From the NCBI RefSeq assembly GCF_030908215.1, contig NZ_JAVFJK010000004.1:282921-346920 (forward strand): a stretch of DNA of 64,000 bases, given 5' to 3'. Shown here one piece after another: positions 53,902 to 61,972 of the stretch (the first letter of the stretch is position 1; each line of letters opens with the position of its first letter). The translations under genes were made by a program, and so were the position numbers. The notes beneath the pieces are model-generated. The model searched no databases, was not told the DNA's origin, and saw only the letters and a list, made by a program, of their open reading frames with translations. The stretch is from Sinomonas sp. ASV486 (GTDB lineage: Bacteria > Actinomycetota > Actinomycetes > Actinomycetales > Micrococcaceae).

Positions 53902-54141
53902 ATGCCCACCACACAAGCCCCAGCTGCAGAACAGCAGCTTGTTCGCCTCAACGTGAACATGAACGAGAAGACCGCCCGGGAGCTCCGAGAGGTAGCCGAA
54001 CGCGGCGGATACTCCATCACAGAAGTGGTTCGCCGCGCGATTGCCCTCTACCGTTTTGTCTGGGGTGAGACCAAGAATGACCGCATTCTCGTGATCACGG
54101 ACAGAGACGGCAAGAACCGAAGCGAAATTGTACTCATGTAG
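53902..54141 (+). CDS. ribbon-helix-helix (CopG-like) protein
   Basis: Protein of 79 residues. The RHH pattern is LVRLNVNMNEKTARELREVAERGGYSITEVVRRAIALY: a beta strand, then two helices. Such dimers bind short DNA repeats, often as antitoxins or plasmid/element regulators, but no toxin gene is adjacent. The C terminus RILVITDRDGKNRSEIVLM resembles a beta extension seen in some small RHH families. ATG 53902 is chosen from the domain start; an earlier in-frame ATG at 53821 overlaps the promoter. Confidence 0.72.
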   Translation: MPTTQAPAAEQQLVRLNVNMNEKTARELREVAERGGYSITEVVRRAIALYRFVWGETKNDRILVITDRDGKNRSEIVLM

Positions 54142-54200
54142 ATCAGATCGGAGAACCGCAAGGCTCGCCCTCGTCATTCTCGCTTGGTCTGTCCAGCTGT

Positions 54201-54242
54201 GCAGACCTCTCCGGAATCGCGGGAGAACTCGGAGAGGCCTGC
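54201..54242 (+). terminator. hairpin downstream of the ribbon-helix-helix gene
   Basis: CCTCTCCG (54206-54213) pairs with CGGAGAGG (54230-54237), extended by GCAG/CTGC on the outside. About 60 bp after the stop codon; otherwise 54142-54304 shows nothing coding. Confidence 0.55.
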
Positions 54243-54304
54243 CTGTTGTTAGGTTCGCACTCATCGGCTGGCCGCACCCCCCGGAGGTGGCCCCTAATCA
54301 CCAT

Positions 54305-54514
54305 TCACCTCCCCGGGTTCACCCTCATAGCGGTGTCCGCTGCGAGTGCAGCGCGCTCGATCTTCAGCGGCGTCTCCCCGGTGAGAGAGTGAATGGCCCT
54401 GTTGACGACTCGTACCCGCTTCGCGTCCAACGGGGCGATCAGTGCCTCCTGCGAGAGCAGGGCTCTCTTACCAAGGGCCCACCAGAGCCGCTTACCGGAA
54501 TCTCCCTTAATCAA
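54305..54514 (-). CDS. possible small hypothetical protein
   Basis: A 69-codon frame starting at TTG 54514 (IKGDSGKRLWWALGKRALLS ... NRAIHSLTGETPLKIERAAL). It has fairly regular coding bias but no ribosome-binding site and unknown family. It sits just downstream of the tRNA terminator. It may be a remnant; an independent start is not established. Confidence 0.3.
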   Translation of the reverse strand: MIKGDSGKRLWWALGKRALLSQEALIAPLDAKRVRVVNRAIHSLTGETPLKIERAALAADTAMRVNPGR

Positions 54515-54554
54515 GCGGACACCGGTGAACCGAACGTTGCCCCGAAAACGCAAT

Positions 54555-54595
54555 AACCCCCTGCTTCCCAGCGTTTCCGCGGGATGCAGGGGGTT
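54555..54595 (-). terminator. intrinsic terminator of the tRNA operon
   Basis: AACCCCCTGC (54555-54564) and GCAGGGGGTT (54586-54595) make a 10-bp stem; read on the minus strand it is followed by ATTGCGTTTTC. It lies 9 bp after tRNA-Phe. Confidence 0.8.
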
Positions 54596-54603
54596 CTTCC
54601 TAG

Positions 54604-54676
54604 TGGCTCCGACCGGCGTCGATCCGGTGACCTTTCGATTTTCAGTCGAACGCTCTACCAACTGAGCTACAGAGCC
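54604..54676 (-). tRNA. tRNA-Phe (GAA)
   Basis: The 73-nt minus-strand cloverleaf begins GGCTCTGTAGCTCAGTTGG and ends with acceptor CGGAGCC plus A. Anticodon loop CTGAAAA gives GAA. No encoded CCA. Confidence 0.95.
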
Positions 54677-54725
54677 TCGATGATCTCTCATCGAAAGGCA
54701 ACTGACCGGAGTCATGTCGCCGTAG

Positions 54726-54799
54726 CGACCCTGACGGGACTTGAACCCGCGACCTCCGCCGTGACAGGGCGGCGCGCTAACCAACTGCGCTACAGGGCC
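54726..54799 (-). tRNA. tRNA-Asp (GTC)
   Basis: The 74-nt minus-strand cloverleaf begins GGCCCTGTAGCGCAGTTGG. Anticodon stem CCGCC/GGCGG encloses CTGTCAC, anticodon GTC. Discriminator G. Confidence 0.95.
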
Positions 54800-54880
54800 T
54801 TGATTTGGGGGTCTCACCCCCGCTCACAAGACTAAGATCCTAGCAGACCGCGCGGGGCCTTCCAAAATCCAATCCGTGCG

Positions 54881-54953
<73 letters not shown>

Positions 54954-55014
54954 GCGTAGACCATCAAACTATAGGGCGAGCCGGCGCGCCGAGACAAATC
55001 AGTAGAGTTGAGAC

Positions 55015-55389
55015 ATGGATGCGGCGTGGATGAGCGAGGACGAGTTCGAGGCTGCGGTCGACGCCGCCCTCGAGCAGATTCCGAGGAGCATCGCGAAGCA
55101 CATGGACAACGTGGCCGTCTTCATTGAGGACCACTACGTCCCGCACGCCCATGAGGATCCGCACACCGTGCTGCTGGGCCTCTACGAGGGCATCCCCCTC
55201 ACGGAGCGAGGCGAGTGGTACGCCGCCGGCTCGCTCCCTGACCGCATCACGATCTTCCGCGAGTCGATCCTGGAAATCTGCGAAACCCGCGAGGACGTCA
55301 TCGAGGAGGTCCTCGTGACCGTGGTCCATGAGTTCGCCCATCACTTCGGGATCGGCGACGCCCGCCTGCACGAGCTGGGGTGGGGCTGA
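55015..55389 (+). CDS. minimal zinc metallopeptidase family protein
   Basis: Protein of 124 residues of the small metallopeptidase family (Zincin_1/DUF1025): VVHEFAHHFGI carries HExxH. Upstream blocks MSEDEFEAAVDAALEQIP and VAVFIEDHYV, LLGLYEGIPLTERG are typical. Function unknown in the family. ATG 55015 lies six bases after TAGAGT (55003-55008) with no Shine-Dalgarno, so it is probably leaderless. One base separates it from the cation exporter gene. Confidence 0.85.
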   Translation: MDAAWMSEDEFEAAVDAALEQIPRSIAKHMDNVAVFIEDHYVPHAHEDPHTVLLGLYEGIPLTERGEWYAAGSLPDRITIFRESILEICETREDVIEEVLVTVVHEFAHHFGIGDARLHELGWG

Positions 55390-55390
55390 C

Positions 55391-56332
55391 ATGGGCCACG
55401 ATCACAGCCACTCCCACGGACACTCACACGACTATGGGGCCTCTACCGCTACTGGAAGGCACCGGCGCCGGCTGCTGCTCGTCCTCGCGATCACGCTCGG
55501 CGTCGTCGTGGTACAGCTCGTGGCGGGCCTCGTCTCCGGATCCCTCGCGCTGCTCGCCGACGCCGGGCACATGTTCTCCGACGCCGCGGGCCTCGCGATC
55601 GCCCTCACCGCCGCGTGGATCGCCGCGCGTCCCGCCACCGACCACCGCACGTTCGGCTACCAGCGGGCGGAGGTCCTCGCGGCCCTCGGCAACGCCCTCG
55701 TGCTGATCGTGGTGGCCGTCTTCATCTTCGTCGAGGGCGTCCGCCGCCTCCAGGGCGAATCGGAGGTGCAGACGACGCCGATGCTCACCGGCGCGGTGAT
55801 CGGCGCCGCCGCGAACATCGCGGGACTCCTGATCCTGCACGGCGCACACCGCGAGAGCCTCAATGTCCGCGGGGCGTACCTGGAGGTGCTCGGCGACCTC
55901 GTGGGATCGCTTGCGGTGATCGTGGCAGGGGTCGTGATCGTCCTGACGGGGTGGGTGCAAGCGGACGCCCTTGCCTCTCTCGCGATCGCGGTGTTCATCG
56001 TGCCGCGCGCATGGTCCCTCCTGCGCGACGTCGTCGACGTGCTGCTCGAGGCAACGCCCAAGGGCATGAGCCTCGAGACGATCCGGGAGCATGTCCTCTC
56101 GGCGCCGGGAGTGGTCGACGTCCACGACATCCACGCATGGACCATCACCTCTGGGGTGCCGGTTTTCTCGGCCCACGTGGTCGTCGACGACTCGGTGCTG
56201 GACGCTGAGGGGATGGACCACGTGCTCGACCGCCTGCAGGGGTGCCTGGGCGAGCACTTCGACACCGAACACTGCACGTTCCAGCTCGAGCCGGCCTCAC
56301 ACCGGGAGCACGAGCCCGAGCAGCACGCCTAG
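55391..56332 (+). CDS. cation diffusion facilitator (CzcD/ZitB type)
   Basis: Protein of 313 residues. His-rich N terminus (MGHDHSHSHGHSHDYG), six membrane segments, TM2 motif LLADAGHMFSDAAGLAIAL (HxxxD) and TM5 motif LEVLGDLVGSLAVIVAG (D and D), then a C-terminal cytoplasmic metal-binding domain. Exports Zn2+ and related ions in exchange for H+. It follows the zinc-peptidase gene by one base, so the pair is co-transcribed. Confidence 0.9.
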   Translation: MGHDHSHSHGHSHDYGASTATGRHRRRLLLVLAITLGVVVVQLVAGLVSGSLALLADAGHMFSDAAGLAIALTAAWIAARPATDHRTFGYQRAEVLAALGNALVLIVVAVFIFVEGVRRLQGESEVQTTPMLTGAVIGAAANIAGLLILHGAHRESLNVRGAYLEVLGDLVGSLAVIVAGVVIVLTGWVQADALASLAIAVFIVPRAWSLLRDVVDVLLEATPKGMSLETIREHVLSAPGVVDVHDIHAWTITSGVPVFSAHVVVDDSVLDAEGMDHVLDRLQGCLGEHFDTEHCTFQLEPASHREHEPEQHA

Positions 56333-56342
56333 CCCAGGCCGC

Positions 56343-57383
56343 TCAGGTTGCGAGCATCGGCCCGAAGGACGGCCGATCCGCCAGCCGCTCGTCGGCCTGG
56401 TCCGGGACCACCATGACGGGGCCCTTCGCATGGTGCAGCACACCGTCTGACGTCGAGCCCAACAGCATCCCGGTGAAGCCGCCACGCCCACGGGTACCGA
56501 GCACCAGGAGCTCTACCGTCCGGGAGACGTCAACCAAGACGTCGACGGGCGCTCCGTCGACGAGACTCGTCTGCACTTCAAGGTCCGGGAAGTGGCTCTG
56601 CAGCCAGGCCACACCAGCCTTGAGCTGGCCGCGGATGTCCTCGAACAGCTGCTCACGGTCCACGGGCGCGGGGACCCAGGCGAGGCTTCCGCTGAATTGC
56701 GGCACCGCGCATACTGCCCTCAGCGGCACGCCCCGCAACATGGCCTCCTCGGCCGCGACGAGGACTGCCCTGCGGGCCTGGTCCGAGCCGTCGACACCCA
56801 CCGCCACAACGTCTTCGACGGGTGCCCTGCCCTCCTTGGCCTGCTCGGCGGCCACGTACTTGTCGCCGATCGCCTCGCCGAGCCGCTCGGCGAAGCGCAG
56901 AGGGACGGTGACGGTGACGCAGTGGGCGTGGGCGGGGAGCGCGCTCGAGACCGATCCGAGGAGCCGCCCGACGAATCCGCCCCGGCCCCGCGTGCCGAAC
57001 ACCAGGAGCTCGGCTGCCTTGGAGAACTCGAGCAGGACGCCCGACGCATCGCCTGATTCGACCGAGGAGGTGATCTCGACGCCCTCGACCGTGCCCAGAT
57101 TCGAGAGGGCCTCCTTGAGGACCGCCTCGGCGCCGTCACGGATCACGGTGTCGTCGAAGCTCGCGTAGCCTCCGTCGAGGCCGGATGCGGCGAAGAGCGG
57201 AACGCTGTAGGCAGTGACGACGTGCAGCGGGCGGCCGCGCCGCTTGGCCTCCCGTGCGGCCCATGCGAGGGCGCAGCGCCCATGGTCGGAACCGTCGACG
57301 CCCACCACGATCCCGGTGGGAAGGTCGGCCTGATCCGGATCCTGCCCGGCCGTGCCGCCCTGCGGTTGAAGCCGCTCTTCCAT
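56343..57383 (-). CDS. universal stress protein, tandem Usp domains
   Basis: Protein of 346 residues with two Usp domains. Domain 1 begins GIVVGVDGSDHGRCALAWAA and has ATP motif FGTRGRGGFVGRLLGS; domain 2 begins VVAVGVDGSDQARRAVLVAA with LGTRGRGGFTGMLLGSTS. Both have the ATP-binding G-2x-G-9x-G(S) pattern. Start ATG 57383 has GGAGGAGG five bases upstream. Convergent with the CDF exporter. Role in stress or dormancy inferred. Confidence 0.9.
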   Translation of the reverse strand: MEERLQPQGGTAGQDPDQADLPTGIVVGVDGSDHGRCALAWAAREAKRRGRPLHVVTAYSVPLFAASGLDGGYASFDDTVIRDGAEAVLKEALSNLGTVEGVEITSSVESGDASGVLLEFSKAAELLVFGTRGRGGFVGRLLGSVSSALPAHAHCVTVTVPLRFAERLGEAIGDKYVAAEQAKEGRAPVEDVVAVGVDGSDQARRAVLVAAEEAMLRGVPLRAVCAVPQFSGSLAWVPAPVDREQLFEDIRGQLKAGVAWLQSHFPDLEVQTSLVDGAPVDVLVDVSRTVELLVLGTRGRGGFTGMLLGSTSDGVLHHAKGPVMVVPDQADERLADRPSFGPMLAT

Positions 57384-57690
57384 GGCAACCTCCTCCAAAC
57401 GCTGCGAGCCTAACGCGGCCCCTCATGGCCAATGTCCCCCGGTTTCAGGGGGTGGTCAAGCCTCCGCGCGGCGGGTCTCCGAGGGTGTCATGAAGGGGTC
57501 TCGATGGGGGTCTCGAAGGGTCTTTTGCGGACTGTGGAGGCGGCCTACCCAAAGCACCCGATTTTATGTAGGGTTTCAATCGTCCGTGTCGATCTGGAAG
57601 GAAGCTTTCGGATCGGCCGATGTTCTGCGAGCAGTCTGAGGGGAACACGCGAGCAGCAACCATCCGTGAACTCCGCAGGAGGACTAGCTC
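57384..57690. other. gap of about 300 bp without a clear gene
   Basis: Contains the divergent upstream region of the Usp gene and of the gene at 57691. GGGTCTCGA is repeated near 57496 and 57512. TATGTA near 57566 could be a -10 for the plus-strand gene. AGGAGG precedes the GTG at 57691. Confidence 0.5.
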
Positions 57691-58398
57691 GTGTCTGTAC
57701 CGCCGCGCCATCAGGAGAGTCTCGCCGTCGACGCTCTGACGCACGGTCCGTCGGCATCTGGGGCGGACAGCAGTCGCGGCAGCGGTAACGGCGTCGAGTC
57801 CACCAGCGCCATCGTGATCGGCACCGGGCTGTCGGGCCTCGCAGTGGCCGCAGAGCTCAACCGGCACGGGATCCGGACCGTCACCGTTGACGGGCTGGAG
57901 AGCTCCTCCCCCTCCACGGCAACGAGTGCGCTACGCGTCGCCGACCTCGCGAGTTCCGAATCGGCCGAGTACCTCGAGGTGCTCCGCCACCTCCGCAAGT
58001 ACGCCACAAGCCACGGACTCGATGTCCGTCACCACGTCGTGGCCCGCCATCTCGCGCTCGTCGAAGGGCCGGCCGCCGCCGCTCCTGCGCGCTGGGCGGT
58101 GCGCACCGACGACGGCGTGGTGTTCGCGGATGCCGTGATCCTCACGCGGTGCGCGCACAACCAGCTCCGCCGATTCCTCGCCGACCTCGGCTATTCCCTC
58201 GGCGACCACCTGCTCGAGGCCCTCGCCCAGATCGGCCTGTACCTCGTGGGCATCACTGGCCTCGCGGCGCCGAGTACGCGCGAGGTTCTCCGGCAGGCGA
58301 AGCACGTGGCCACGGAGGTGGCACAACGCGAGGTGGCAGAACACGTGGTGGCAGAACACGGGACTCAGGGCGCCAGCCCCGGGCTTCAGCCAGCCTGA
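57691..58398 (+). CDS. FAD/NAD(P)-binding protein, short
   Basis: Protein of 235 residues. One dinucleotide-binding Rossmann motif AIVIGTGLSGLAVAAELNRHG near 40-60, then a central beta-rich region (YLEVLRHLRKYATSHGLDVR, VRTDDGVVFADAVIL) and a C-terminal repetitive tail EVAQREVAEHVVAEHG. It resembles the first half of FAD-dependent monooxygenases but lacks their second nucleotide-binding motif and C-terminal half. GTG 57691 follows AGGAGG by eight bases. Confidence 0.6.
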   Translation: MSVPPRHQESLAVDALTHGPSASGADSSRGSGNGVESTSAIVIGTGLSGLAVAAELNRHGIRTVTVDGLESSSPSTATSALRVADLASSESAEYLEVLRHLRKYATSHGLDVRHHVVARHLALVEGPAAAAPARWAVRTDDGVVFADAVILTRCAHNQLRRFLADLGYSLGDHLLEALAQIGLYLVGITGLAAPSTREVLRQAKHVATEVAQREVAEHVVAEHGTQGASPGLQPA

Positions 58399-58430
58399 CG
58401 CGACGGGCCTGACGCAAGCGGCCCCGCGGG

Positions 58431-58892
58431 TCAGCCTTGCCCGGGGCCGCCATCCTCCCCGCGCAGGAAGCGGCGCCTGGCCCCGACGCCGAGTGCGGCC
58501 AGCAGCCCGATCGCGACGACCGCGAACACCACCACTGCCCACGGAAACGGTTCGCCCTGCGCGGCGGGGGCCGCTGGCGGCGTCTGGGCGGTCCCGGGCT
58601 GCGACGCCTGGATCCCGGGCCCGACGGACGGCGAGGTCGATGCCCCGGGCGGGGAGGCCGGCGTCGTGCTTGAGGTGCTTCCCGAAGTGACGGTGAAGCC
58701 GGGGGTGTCCTCGATCGGGTGCGAGTCCGTGGAGACCGCCCGCCAGACCGCTGTATATCCGCCCGACGCCGGCGCCGAACCTTCCAGCGCGTCGTGGGCG
58801 AAGGCGGGGGCCGGGACAACGAGAATGAAGCCGACGGCCGCCAGCGCGGACAACGGCCTCAGCACCGACCGGACGCGCCGAAGGATCTGCAT
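58431..58892 (-). CDS. CopC-like copper protein with the centre of the domain missing
   Basis: Protein of 153 residues. Signal peptide (LSALAAVGFILVVPAPAFA) cleaved before AHDALEGSAPA, the N-terminal CopC copper-site His. It then goes directly to GGYTAVWRAVSTDSHPIEDT, which is the CopC C-terminal half; about 65-75 residues of a normal domain are absent without loss of frame. A Ser/Thr/Pro-rich linker, one membrane segment and a basic end follow. Predicted to be anchored outside the cell. ATG 58892 appears leaderless. Copper function is doubtful. Confidence 0.75.
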   Translation of the reverse strand: MQILRRVRSVLRPLSALAAVGFILVVPAPAFAHDALEGSAPASGGYTAVWRAVSTDSHPIEDTPGFTVTSGSTSSTTPASPPGASTSPSVGPGIQASQPGTAQTPPAAPAAQGEPFPWAVVVFAVVAIGLLAALGVGARRRFLRGEDGGPGQG

Positions 58893-58898
58893 CACACA

Positions 58899-58927
58899 AG
58901 CCTAGATTTGGGCCCTTTGTAGAACAA
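58899..58927 (-). promoter_or_regulatory. promoter of the CopC-like gene
   Basis: Minus strand -35 TTGTTC (58922-58927), 17 bp, -10 TAGGCT (58899-58904), six bases before ATG 58892. Predicts a leaderless transcript. Confidence 0.65.
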
Positions 58928-58993
58928 CTGGCGAGTAGGATTGATCCGGCCTCCGGGCCACCCCAACAACATCTCCCGCACCCAGGAGCGCCC

Positions 58994-60427
58994 ATGGCAA
59001 CCGCAATGGACCGGTACTTCAAGATCGCCGAGCGCGGCTCGACGGTCTCCCGTGAAATCCGCGGTGGCCTAGCGACGTTCTTCGCGATGAGCTACATCGT
59101 GGTCCTCAATCCGCTCATCCTCTCGGGAGCGGACGCCGCCGGCAGCCACCTCGGCATTCCACGCGTCGCTGCCATGACCGCCCTCGTGGCCGGCATCCTG
59201 ACGATCCTCATGGGCGTGTGGGCCAAGCACCCCTTCGCGCTCGCCACGGGCCTCGGCGTCAACGCCTTCGTGGCCGTCACTGTGGCGACCCACCCCAACG
59301 TGACGTGGCCGGACATGATGGGCCTCGTGCTCATCGCGGGCGTGGTCATGTTCGTGCTCGTCCTGACCGGGTTCCGCACGGCGGTGTTCAAGGCCGTCCC
59401 GGAGGGCCTCAAGACGGCCATCGTGGTGGGCATCGGCGTCTTCATCGCCCTCATCGGCCTGGTCAACGCGGGCTTCGTGCGGCGCATCCCGGACGCTGCC
59501 GGGACCACTGTCCCACTCGGGCTCGGCGACGCCGGCAGGCTTGTGGGATGGCCCACGCTCGTGTTCGTCGTGGGGCTCGTGCTCACGATCGCCCTCATGG
59601 TGCGCAAGGTCCGCGGCGCGCTGCTCATCGGCATCATCGCCGCGACAATCCTCGCGAACATCATCGAGCTCGTGTTCCACGTGGGGCCGTCCGTGGCCCC
59701 GGGCCAGCAGCCCAACCCGGCCGGATGGTCCCTCGTGGTCCCGGGCCTCGGCAACGTGGCCCCCGTGGACCTTAGCTTGTTCGGCCAGGCCAACCCACTC
59801 GGCGCGTTCCAGCACCTCGGGACACTCGGCGCCCTCCTGCTGGCGTTCGTGATCCTCCTGAGCATCTTCTTCGACGCCATGGGCACCATGGTGGGCCTGG
59901 CCCGTGAGGCCGGGAACATTGACAAGCACGGCAACATCCCCAACGTGGACCGCGTGCTGCTCGTCGACGCCTTCGGCGCGATTGCCGGCGGCGGCACGTC
60001 GGTGTCCTCGAACCAGATCTTCGTCGAGTCCGGTGCGGGCATCGGCGAGGGCGCCCGCACCGGGCTCGCGTCCGTGGTCACGGGCCTGCTTTTCATCGTC
60101 GCGATGTTCCTCACACCGCTCATCAACCTCGTGCCGTTCGAGGCGGTCGCTCCCGCTCTCGTGGTGGTGGGCTTCCTCATGTTCCAGCAGGTCGCCAAGA
60201 TCGACTGGCATGACCTGGGCATCGCGATCCCGGCGTTCCTCACGATCGGCCTCATGCCGTTCACGTACTCGATCGCCAACGGCCTCGGCGCCGGTTTCAT
60301 CTCCTACGTGCTCGTGCGCATCTTCCAGGGCCGCGCGAGGGAGATCCATCCGCTCATGTGGGCCGTCGCAGCGGCGTTCCTCATCTTCTTCGGCATCGGT
60401 CCGGTCGAGAAACTCCTCGGGTTCTAG
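58994..60427 (+). CDS. AzgA-type guanine/hypoxanthine permease
   Basis: Protein of 477 residues, about 12-14 membrane segments, of the NCS2 superfamily's AzgA branch. STVSREIRGGLATFFAMSYIVVLNP at the start, GLGVNAFVAVTV, FFDAMGTMVGLAREAGN, GTSVSSNQIFVESGAGIGEGARTGLA are family hallmarks. Imports purine bases by proton symport. ATG 58994 follows AGGAG by six bases. It is not obviously linked in function with its neighbours. Confidence 0.88.
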   Translation: MATAMDRYFKIAERGSTVSREIRGGLATFFAMSYIVVLNPLILSGADAAGSHLGIPRVAAMTALVAGILTILMGVWAKHPFALATGLGVNAFVAVTVATHPNVTWPDMMGLVLIAGVVMFVLVLTGFRTAVFKAVPEGLKTAIVVGIGVFIALIGLVNAGFVRRIPDAAGTTVPLGLGDAGRLVGWPTLVFVVGLVLTIALMVRKVRGALLIGIIAATILANIIELVFHVGPSVAPGQQPNPAGWSLVVPGLGNVAPVDLSLFGQANPLGAFQHLGTLGALLLAFVILLSIFFDAMGTMVGLAREAGNIDKHGNIPNVDRVLLVDAFGAIAGGGTSVSSNQIFVESGAGIGEGARTGLASVVTGLLFIVAMFLTPLINLVPFEAVAPALVVVGFLMFQQVAKIDWHDLGIAIPAFLTIGLMPFTYSIANGLGAGFISYVLVRIFQGRAREIHPLMWAVAAAFLIFFGIGPVEKLLGF

Positions 60428-60445
60428 CTGCTCCGGCTGCCGCGG

Positions 60446-60470
60446 GGCCCACGCACGACGGCGGTGGGCC
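60446..60470 (+). terminator. terminator of the purine permease gene
   Basis: GGCCCAC (60446-60452) and GTGGGCC (60464-60470) form a 7-bp stem around GCACGACGGCG, the recurrent loop word. 19 bases after the stop. Confidence 0.7.
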
Positions 60471-60639
60471 GCCTCGCGACGACGCCCCTCCTCCCGGCGC
60501 GCGGAGAGGGCTACAGGATCTTCCGAAGAACGTGGACCTTCCCGGTGCACGGCCGAAGTCATACGCTGACGACGGCGCTGCCGACGGACACACCGTCCCT
60601 GCACCGCTCGCAGTCCCCCGGCAATGGAAGGAATCCTCG

Positions 60640-61206
60640 ATGACCTACACCGTCGGCTACTTCATCGGCAGCCTCTCCTCGAAGTCGATCAACCGCACGC
60701 TCTCGAAGGCCCTGATCCGCCTCGCACCCGAGTCCCTGCACTTCGAGGAGATCCCCATCAAGGACCTCCCGCTCTACAACCGGGACCTCGACGCGGACTA
60801 CCCGCCGGAGGGCCGCGCCCTCAAAGAGGCGATCGAACGGGTGGACGCAGTCCTGTTCATCACGCCCGAGTTCAACCGGGATATCCCGGGGTCGCTCAAG
60901 AACGCGATCGACTGGGCGTCCCGCCCCTGGGGCACCAACTCGCTCAACCGCAAGCCGTCCGCGATCATCGGCGCGTCCCCGGGCAAGATCGGCACGGCGG
61001 TGGCGCAGCAGAACCTGCGCGGGATCCTCGCGTTCTGCAATTCGCCCCAGATGAGCGCACCGGAGGCCTACATCCAGTTCACACCGGGGCTCATCACGGA
61101 CGACGGCGAAGTCAGCGACGCGAGCACCGAGCAGTTCCTGCGGCATTTCATGGAGGAGTTCGGGCTGTTCGTGGAACGGGTCCTCAGGGTGCTGCCGCAG
61201 GGCTGA
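60640..61206 (+). CDS. NADPH-dependent FMN reductase
   Basis: Protein of 188 residues, flavodoxin-like fold. GYFIGSLSSKSINRTLSKAL at the start, EEIPIKDLPLYNRDL, VLFITPEFNRDIPGSLKNAIDW (the family signature near 75-95), and IGASPGKIGTAVAQQNLRGIL. The family comprises chromate, quinone and azo reductases. ATG 60640 has GGAAGGA eight bases upstream. Its last 23 bp overlap the convergent permease-prefix-like gene. Confidence 0.88.
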   Translation: MTYTVGYFIGSLSSKSINRTLSKALIRLAPESLHFEEIPIKDLPLYNRDLDADYPPEGRALKEAIERVDAVLFITPEFNRDIPGSLKNAIDWASRPWGTNSLNRKPSAIIGASPGKIGTAVAQQNLRGILAFCNSPQMSAPEAYIQFTPGLITDDGEVSDASTEQFLRHFMEEFGLFVERVLRVLPQG

Positions 61207-61972
61207 ACGGGCGCCGATGGAGTGCGGCCACGGCGAAGGCCGCCGCGAGGGGCAGCGCGACCGCCACGGCGCTCAGCCACGCGCCAACGCCCTGACCACC
61301 CTGGACGGCCGCGTTGAGCGCCTGGACGCCGGTTCCGCCCGCGGCGAGGAGGAAGGCCGCTGCGCCGACCAGCGGCGCGAGCCCGGCTGGAAGCCGTACC
61401 GACCGCGGCAGGTACCTCCACACGATCAGGAGCACAAGCCCGAGCACCCCGAAGGCCACGCGGTACTCGACGACCTCGCCCCAGTGGTGGGCGGCCGCCG
61501 CCTGAGCGCAATCGAGCCCCGGGTAAGGGGTCTGGAGGACGGCGCAGCGCGCGGCTGTGTACGCGACGCCGGGTAAGTCGCCCGAGACGAACCCTGCGCC
61601 CCACAGCCGGCCGAACAGCTCGGACACCAGCCCGCTGAGGCCGACGGCGATCGCACCCACCGCTGCGAGGCCTACCGCTGGCCGCATGAAGGCACGCAGG
61701 GGCAGCCGGCCCACCGAACGCCATGGCGTCCGGAGAGACGGCGTGACGGTGCCGAGCGGCCCAAACCGGCGCACGGCCTCGAGCTCCGCAGCCTCGGGCA
61801 CGAGACCTTGGGCGCGCAGGCGTGCGGCCGATTCGCGCAGATGCGTCTCCGTCTCGGAGAGCAGTCGGCGCGCCGCGCCCGGATCGGAATCGCGCGCGGC
61901 AGCGAAGAGCTCGTCCAGGTAGGCGTCGATGGGGCTCTGGCCTTCGGTGCGCCCCGCGCCCGTCGCGCTCAC
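61184..61972 (-). CDS. permease-prefix/DUF1700-like membrane protein under PadR control
   Basis: Protein of 262 residues. A cytoplasmic N-terminal helical domain (IDAYLDELFAAARDSDPGAAR, ETETHLRESAARLRAQGL, LEAVRRFGP) like the permease-prefix domain, followed by four to five membrane segments. GTG overlaps the padR stop by GTGA, a standard PadR-effector pairing. Function unknown; related proteins accompany ABC or permease genes. The 3' end overlaps the convergent reductase gene. Confidence 0.75.
   Translation of the reverse strand: MSATGAGRTEGQSPIDAYLDELFAAARDSDPGAARRLLSETETHLRESAARLRAQGLVPEAAELEAVRRFGPLGTVTPSLRTPWRSVGRLPLRAFMRPAVGLAAVGAIAVGLSGLVSELFGRLWGAGFVSGDLPGVAYTAARCAVLQTPYPGLDCAQAAAAHHWGEVVEYRVAFGVLGLVLLIVWRYLPRSVRLPAGLAPLVGAAAFLLAAGGTGVQALNAAVQGGQGVGAWLSAVAVALPLAAAFAVAALHRRPFSPAAAP

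Noticed and set aside
54128-54556. A 142-codon plus-strand frame after the ribbon-helix-helix gene.
   Set aside because: It runs through a hairpin and into the tRNA terminator, with no ribosome-binding site or recognisable domain.
54305-54817. A 170-codon minus-strand frame across tRNA-Phe and tRNA-Asp.
   Set aside because: It translates the tRNAs themselves; only the last 69 codons beyond the terminator could be coding and are listed with low confidence.
59069-60604. A 511-codon minus-strand frame opposite the purine permease.
   Set aside because: Rich in Glu/His/Arg without motif; antisense to a conserved permease.
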